Below are positions 59,336 through 63,256 of a DNA stretch of 63,256 nt, in pieces (position 1 is the stretch's first letter; every line of letters begins with the position of its first letter). Both the position numbers and the translations under genes were made by a program. Source of the DNA: a virus; the IMG/VR virus record IMGVR_UViG_3300038621_000255, positions 1 to 63,256 of that record. One strand, written 5' to 3'. Under the pieces are notes generated by a model, which had not been told where the DNA came from, ran no database searches, and worked only from the letters and a program-made list of their open reading frames with translations.

Positions 59336-59438
59336 TGAAAGCTTTTCTAGGGGTATTTTTGTGGCTCTAAGAAAATAGACAGTTAGCCACCCAACGACCT
59401 ATTCCCCTATGGTCTACGCTAGGAGGTTAGGACAAATG
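59336..59438 (+). repeat. ~100-bp intergenic repeat, copy 1
   Basis: Shares about 100 bases with 60260-60363, including aggggtattt, gacagtta, tattcccc and tctacgctaggag. Each copy follows the end of a small gene and precedes a ~200-nt structured element. No ORF. 59226-59792 holds only this, two terminators, element copy 3 and a promoter. Confidence 0.75.
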
Positions 59439-59467
59439 GTACGCGCGCATTATTGGGGTTGTTCTTT

Positions 59468-59669
59468 GTCGGTTAGGCGGGAGATCGCCAAAGGGTCAAA
59501 AGTTGGCATGCTTTACCCACCTTAAATTCAGTCACAGCAAGGGTTTCAGCGATTGGTACTTTACGAGGGGGTAAAGACCTATAATCGTTGAGATGTCATA
59601 GCCATAGGGGTTTCAGCCGCCAATCTAATGACCGAGTTAGTACATTTTTCGATCCTCTGGTCACCCGAC
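59468..59669 (+). repeat. Structured ~200-nt element, copy 3
   Basis: GTCGG (59468-59472) with CCGAC (59665-59669). The AAATTC/GGGTTT hairpin keeps pairing through G-U where the other copies have AAACCC. Promoter follows at 59720. Confidence 0.75.
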
Positions 59670-59719
59670 CACAGCATAATGCCCTTATACTGCCCATTTA
59701 GATGGTTTCTGTAAGTCCC

Positions 59720-59748
59720 TTGACAAAACCCTATAGGTTTGCTATTAT
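59720..59748 (+). promoter_or_regulatory. Promoter of the shared TTGACA family
   Basis: TTGACA 59720-59725, 17-bp spacer, TATTAT 59743-59748, then AATAATTG. Confidence 0.8.
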
Positions 59749-59792
59749 AATAATTGAAGAGGTTAAAAGGCAAGACCCGGAGGCAACAAACC

Positions 59793-60254
59793 ATGAAACT
59801 ACGCGAACTGAAAAACCAAATTTACACCCTTACCGAAACTAGCAACACAAAAGAATTAAAACAATACTTAGCCAATCACTATCCCAACCTCCCCAAGATG
59901 GACTTTCGGAGGAAATCCACCTGGGAGACCTTGAAGCAAGCCCTTGAAGCGATCGCGCCCACCAAAGAGGAATCGCATAAGGTTGATGAAACTACCACCG
60001 ACAATCTAGAGGAGCAAATCCTAAATACCCTAAAAACCCAAGGTGATTTCCAGCCTATTCCAGAGGTCCGGAAGAACTTAGGGTTACCACGGGAAGCATT
60101 AAAAAGCCTCCACGAGGCAATCTTCCATCTACAGCGTCAAGATAAAATACAAACGGTAACGCTACAGGATGCTTGGGAATATACCCCCGATCAGCAGGAA
60201 GAGGGTATAGACAATGGGTTCGGACCTATTGAATTTTTCCTAGAGCTTGCATAA
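59793..60254 (+). CDS. Hypothetical protein (153 aa)
   Basis: ATG after CCCGGAGGCAACAAACC. The N-terminal ~50 residues are helical (KLRELKNQIYTLTETSNTKE, YLANHYPNLPKMDF) and may form a small SAP/HeH-like fold. Residues ~70-130 (NLEEQILNTLKTQGDFQPIP, LHEAIFHLQRQDKIQTVT) resemble a winged helix. A DNA-binding accessory protein is likely. Same leader and promoter as the gene at 58881. Confidence 0.65.
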   Translation: MKLRELKNQIYTLTETSNTKELKQYLANHYPNLPKMDFRRKSTWETLKQALEAIAPTKEESHKVDETTTDNLEEQILNTLKTQGDFQPIPEVRKNLGLPREALKSLHEAIFHLQRQDKIQTVTLQDAWEYTPDQQEEGIDNGFGPIEFFLELA

Positions 60255-60259
60255 CCTTT

Positions 60260-60363
60260 GAAAACTTTTCTAGGGGTATTTTAGGGCTCTGAGAGAATAG
60301 ACAGTTAACCGCCCAACAACTTATTCCCCTTCATGATCTACGCTAGGAGTTTAGGACAAAGGG
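60260..60363 (+). repeat. ~100-bp intergenic repeat, copy 2
   Basis: Second copy of the repeat at 59336-59438, with point differences. Followed by an alternating purine-pyrimidine tract and element copy 4. Confidence 0.75.
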
Positions 60364-60472
60364 TAGTCCGTAACTCCTAAAATTTGAGGGTGAATTGGCT
60401 TTGGTTGGGTTTGTGGTGCGATTGCCTATGGTGCATTAGGAAATGGCTAGAATGCCCTTAAATTTTAGCTCT

Positions 60473-60536
60473 ATGCGCATGCGCGCACGCCGGCGCGCTA
60501 TATAAATTTAGGAATGCGCATGCGCGCGTGCGCATT
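60473..60536. repeat. Alternating purine-pyrimidine (Z-DNA-prone) tracts
   Basis: Two CG/CA-alternating tracts (about 60473-60500 and 60513-60536) with GCGCATGCGCGC cores separated by a short AT-rich stretch. They are partly self-complementary. Nothing else in the window has this composition. Confidence 0.7.
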
Positions 60537-60548
60537 GGTGCCGCCCTC

Positions 60549-60753
60549 GTCGGTTAAGCGGCGGAAGATTGCCAAAGGGTCAAAAGTTGACATGCCTTAC
60601 CCACCTTAAACCCAGTCACAGCAAGGGTTTTAGAGATTGATAGTCTACGAGGGGGTAAAGACCTATAATCGTTGAGATACCTTAACCATAGGGGTTTCAG
60701 CCGCCAATTTAATGACCGAGTTAGTACATTTTTCGATCCTCTGGTCACCCGAC
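60549..60753 (+). repeat. Structured ~200-nt element, copy 4
   Basis: GTCGG (60549-60553) with CCGAC (60749-60753). The inner helix keeps GATTG with CGATC through a U-G pair. Promoter follows at 60804. 60255-60865 contains no gene beyond these repeats. Confidence 0.75.
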
Positions 60754-60803
60754 TGCCGCCAAGTCCTTGGTTTAGGATATCTGGAACAAATTCTGAAAAC
60801 CCA

Positions 60804-60832
60804 TTGACAGTACACAGTAGGTTTGCTATTCT
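60804..60832 (+). promoter_or_regulatory. Promoter of the shared TTGACA family
   Basis: TTGACA 60804-60809, 17-bp spacer, TATTCT 60827-60832, then AAGAATAG. Confidence 0.8.
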
Positions 60833-60865
60833 AAGAATAGTCGTTATAAACCCAAAGCAAAACCC

Positions 60866-61054
60866 ATGCAAAACAACACCAACCAAACCCCATTCCCAGA
60901 TCTCTCCCTGGAGGATCTGGAAGCATCAGAGCAAATGCTCTGGAATTCCTTAAACAAAATCGATGCCGCCGCCGGCATTGATAAAAGTCACACTTACGAA
61001 ACCTGGAAGGAAATCAATAATATTTCCCAGGATATCAGAATCGAGGATCTATAG
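60866..61054 (+). CDS. Small hypothetical protein (62 aa)
   Basis: Acidic, helical (LSLEDLEASEQMLWNSLNKI). It follows a family promoter by 34 bases, but no clear ribosome binding site precedes the ATG, so translation may be weak. Likely a small accessory phage protein. Confidence 0.55.
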   Translation: MQNNTNQTPFPDLSLEDLEASEQMLWNSLNKIDAAAGIDKSHTYETWKEINNISQDIRIEDL

Positions 61055-61137
61055 TGGGACAAGGGGGTCCGCACCGATTGTTCGGAATTTTCTCAAATCG
61101 AAAATCAAGCCGTATCTCAGTCGGCAGGAGCTACAAT

Positions 61138-61647
61138 ATGAGTGAAGAAATGTCACCTCAAGAGCTACAAGATGCCATCCAACAAGTAGTTGAGGCAGAA
61201 ACGGAGAATTTTGCCGAGTTAGCTCAAATAGCAGGATTAGATATCAAACAGGACTTTGCTGAAGCGGATTTAAATGGGATTAATTTAAGCGGTGCAAATC
61301 TTAGCAAGGCTAATCTGAGTGGTGCCAATTTGAGTGAATCCTATCTAATTGAAACTAACCCTTCCCAAACAAAGAGCAAACCAATTAGTCAGAGAGGCGA
61401 AATTATGAAAACTATTCAACTAAGAAACGAGATTCAGGTTCAGCCAAATGTTGATAGAGGGCAAATTGTGAGCGCTCTTAACAATGAAGTAGGCAACAAT
61501 GGTTGGTTCGAGGCAATTGAGAATTACTTTATTGAATATCCAGATATTGAAATAATCTTGGAACTGGATAGCACCCAAACATGGGTTCCTATGCCGGAGA
61601 ATTGGGGTGATATTTTCTTCGATGAGAGCTTAAATCAATGGGTATAG
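61138..61647 (+). CDS. Pentapeptide-repeat protein with extra C-terminal domain
   Basis: 169 aa from the ATG after GCAGGAGCTACAAT. NFAELAQIAGLDIKQDF leads into about five pentapeptide repeats (ADLNG, INLSG, ANLSK, ANLSG, ANLSE), a short version of a common cyanobacterial fold. After a linker, residues ~90-169 (from MKTIQLRNEIQVQ) form a separate alpha/beta segment. That part has its own AGAGAGGCG before an internal ATG (61405) and could also be made alone (80 aa). Function unknown. Confidence 0.65.
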   Translation: MSEEMSPQELQDAIQQVVEAETENFAELAQIAGLDIKQDFAEADLNGINLSGANLSKANLSGANLSESYLIETNPSQTKSKPISQRGEIMKTIQLRNEIQVQPNVDRGQIVSALNNEVGNNGWFEAIENYFIEYPDIEIILELDSTQTWVPMPENWGDIFFDESLNQWV

Positions 61648-61666
61648 AATAATAATCCCTTCCCGC

Positions 61667-61688
61667 CCCCAGCCCTTGCTGGGGCTTT
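61667..61688 (+). terminator. Terminator before nrdJ
   Basis: CCCCAGC (61667-61673) with GCTGGGG (61678-61684), then CTTTCT. Modest strength. Confidence 0.65.
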
Positions 61689-61714
61689 CTGTCGTTATTT
61701 TCGCCAACTGAACA

Positions 61715-62950
61715 ATGCTAGCCCAACAACAAAAACAAGAATTTCCCACCCAGGCGACAGTCGCCAATCCGGTTTTTTACCGTACCTATAGCCGCCGCCA
61801 AGGCAATACCCACCGTGAGACTTGGCAGCAGGTGTGCGATCGCACAATTAACGGTTTGGTAAAACTCGGCAAGCTCAGCGACAAAGAAGCCAACCTTGTT
61901 CGCCAAAAATTAGAAAATTTCCAATCCCTCCCCTCCGGTCGTTGGTTGTGGGTCGGTGGCACCAAGTGGGTAGAGCAGCCGGAAAATTACCCCGGTGCTT
62001 ACAACTGCACTAGCACTAATGTGAGCGACTGGAGAGCCTTTGGGTTAATGATGAACCTGGCGATGCAGGGGTGTGGCACCGGTGCTAACTTAGAACCCCA
62101 GCACATCAATCAACTACCAACCATCTGCAATTACCTCCAAGTGGATGTTATGGGTGAGTTTGGTTCTGTTCCCAAGGAAAACCGGTGCGAGCAGACGCAG
62201 GTAGATCGCACCGGTGCCAATAGTTTCCAATTAACTGTTGGCGATTCAAGGCAAGGTTGGGTAGATGCATACACTTGGATTTTGGAAATATCATCGAATT
62301 CTGACCACGCCGGTTCCTTGGGATTTCCCGGTGAGGTAAGAGTAGAGGTAGATATCAGCCACGTTCGTCCCGCTGGTCAACCCCTGAAAGGATTTGGTGG
62401 CGTTGCCAATCCCACCAAGCTCCCCGGTCTGTTTACCCGCTGCGCAGATATTTTGAATGGTGCCGTAGGTAGGAAGTTGAACGAGCAAGAGTGCTGTTTG
62501 TTGATCGATGAGGCTGCTATTGTAGTTGTGGCAGGAAATATTCGTCGTACAGCGGGCATTCGTCAATTCCCTGCCAACTCCCCTCTGTACAAGATGAACT
62601 TGTGGCAACAAGGGGAAGATGGCAACTGGCGGATCGATCCCCAGCGAGATGCCCTGCGTATGGCGAACCACACCAGAGTTTACCATGGCAAGCCCAGTCG
62701 GGAAGGATGCATCGATGCGGTACGCAAGCAATTTTATTCTGGGGAAGGTGCCATTCAGTATGCACCAGAAGCGATCGCCCGCAGTAACGCGGATATTCTC
62801 GATCGACCAGAAATCAAACGAGAATTCTTAGAAATCTATAATTCTTTGGGCGTGGGAGAAGCCAAAAACTGGTTGCGGACCAACTATCCGCAGATGTCAG
62901 ATCGCGAAATCGAGCATCGCCTGCAGCGATATGGTCTCAACCCTTGCGGT
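61715..62950 (+). CDS. nrdJ: Class II ribonucleotide reductase, exon 1
   Basis: 412 codons ending at GGT of the active-site motif NPCG. NPVFYRTYSRRQGNTHRETW, SLPSGRWLWVGGTKWV, YNCTSTNVSDW (first redox Cys) and MQGCGTGANLEPQ are typical of adenosylcobalamin-dependent monomeric ribonucleotide reductases. The frame seems to stop at 62959, but that stop lies in the intron. Supplies deoxynucleotides together with dCMP deaminase and thymidylate synthase. The gene continues past the window end, and the matching C-terminus is at the window start. Confidence 0.92.
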
Positions 62951-63185
62951 ATCCTTTAATTTTGCCGCCCCTGGCAGCAATGTCAGGTGCCAAAGTGGGT
63001 GAATTGCCGGAACCCCTAACGCAAAAGGCGAGGGCAATCGGCAGCCAAGCTAGCCGGGGCTTCGGTCGGCTAGAAGGTTCAGAGACTAGAGGGTGAGTCC
63101 CAACAATAATCCCTCCACGAGCGCCCACTATCCCGAACGGGGATGAAGAGATAGTCCAATCCTGTAGGAAACTACAGATGTGATG
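62951..63185 (+). ncRNA. Group I intron in nrdJ
   Basis: 235-nt intron. The 5' exon end GCGGT pairs with the internal guide GCCGC (62964-62968), giving the required U-G pair at the splice site. P7 candidates are GACTA (63084-63088) with TAGTC (63152-63156). The intron ends in G (63185). Joining the exons restores NPCG-EIIGSNFFCNLSEVH in frame. No ORF inside, so no homing endonuclease. Self-splicing is expected for this class. Confidence 0.85.
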
Positions 63186-63256
63186 GAAATCATTGGATCG
63201 AATTTCTTCTGTAATTTAAGCGAAGTACACCTTAACCAAATCGACCCTAACAACGA
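63186..63256 (+). CDS. nrdJ: Class II ribonucleotide reductase, exon 2 (partial)
   Basis: Reads EIIGSNFFCNLSEVHL and on to DPNN in the frame set by splicing; runs off the window. Only 23 codons are visible. Confidence 0.88.

Noticed and set aside
58561-60886. Similar minus-strand ORFs in the structured element copies (58561-58752 and 60554-60886)
   Set aside because: Their likeness follows from the repeated DNA. They lack ribosome binding sites, and the frame is not kept equally well in the other two copies.
61715-62959. Truncated RNR gene ending at 62959
   Set aside because: The stop lies in a group I intron; splicing restores the reading frame through the active-site motif.
1-63256. tRNA or rRNA genes
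   Set aside because: No cloverleaf with a T-loop and acceptor stem was found by reading both strands; a tRNAscan run would be decisive.

Overview
The window looks like most of a temperate cyanobacterial phage-plasmid: a contractile-tailed (myovirus-type) phage that carries a plasmid-style replication gene. The host inference rests on many GCGATCGC (HIP1) octamers, a CAAD/CURT1-type membrane domain, a cyanobacterial-type thymidylate synthase, a class II ribonucleotide reductase (RNR) with a small group I intron at its active-site codon, and a large primase-helicase resembling cyanobacterial CyRepA1 plasmid replication proteins. No integrase, transposase, tRNA, rRNA, CRISPR array or recognisable lysis cassette was found. 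The first 269 bases encode the C-terminus of a class II RNR and the last 1.5 kb encode the N-terminus of one on the same strand. The simplest reading is a circular molecule cut inside that gene, with roughly 0.7 kb missing.

Layout. 0.4-4.9 kb: sliding clamp DnaN and small genes, then a leftward group with a ribbon-helix-helix protein, an exported protein and a RecB-like nuclease. 4.9-18.9 kb: rightward Mu-like head genes (MuF-like, gpG-like, protease/scaffold, cement protein, major capsid), connector proteins, sheath, tube, a frameshifted tail chaperone pair and a 1608-aa tape measure. 19.2-29.2 kb: regulator, primase-helicase, an SSB-like protein ending in EEFIPF, an SF2 helicase and a PolA-type polymerase. 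29.2-40.2 kb: P2-like baseplate genes (U, X, D, V, W leftward; J, I and fibres rightward) and a Mu-like portal. 40.6-43.4 kb: leftward dCMP deaminase and thymidylate synthase. 44.0-48.5 kb: CAAD-domain protein, the clamp-loader subunits DnaX and HolA, and small proteins. 48.6-54.7 kb: Dam methylase, RuvC-like resolvase, an 18-copy GTAAC array on an HTH gene, and a membrane-anchored P-loop ATPase module. 54.8-57.9 kb: leftward small genes and terminase. 58-61.7 kb: repeat-rich accessory genes. 61.7 kb to the end: RNR exon 1, intron and start of exon 2.

The genes form a nearly self-sufficient replication system: primase-helicase, SSB-like protein, polymerase, clamp and two clamp-loader subunits, with a supporting nucleotide-supply set (RNR, dCMP deaminase, thymidylate synthase). 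Host factors such as delta-prime are presumably borrowed.

The most unusual content is non-coding. Four copies of a structured ~200-nt element share a closing helix, and one copy replaces that helix with a different but fully complementary sequence. Three copies of a 27-nt H-type pseudoknot precede ribosome binding sites. Four AT-rich blocks carry TGTAAT-box palindromes, two of them containing an exact 104-bp inverted copy. At least nine promoters share TTGACA, a 17-18 bp spacer and, mostly, an AATAG downstream element.
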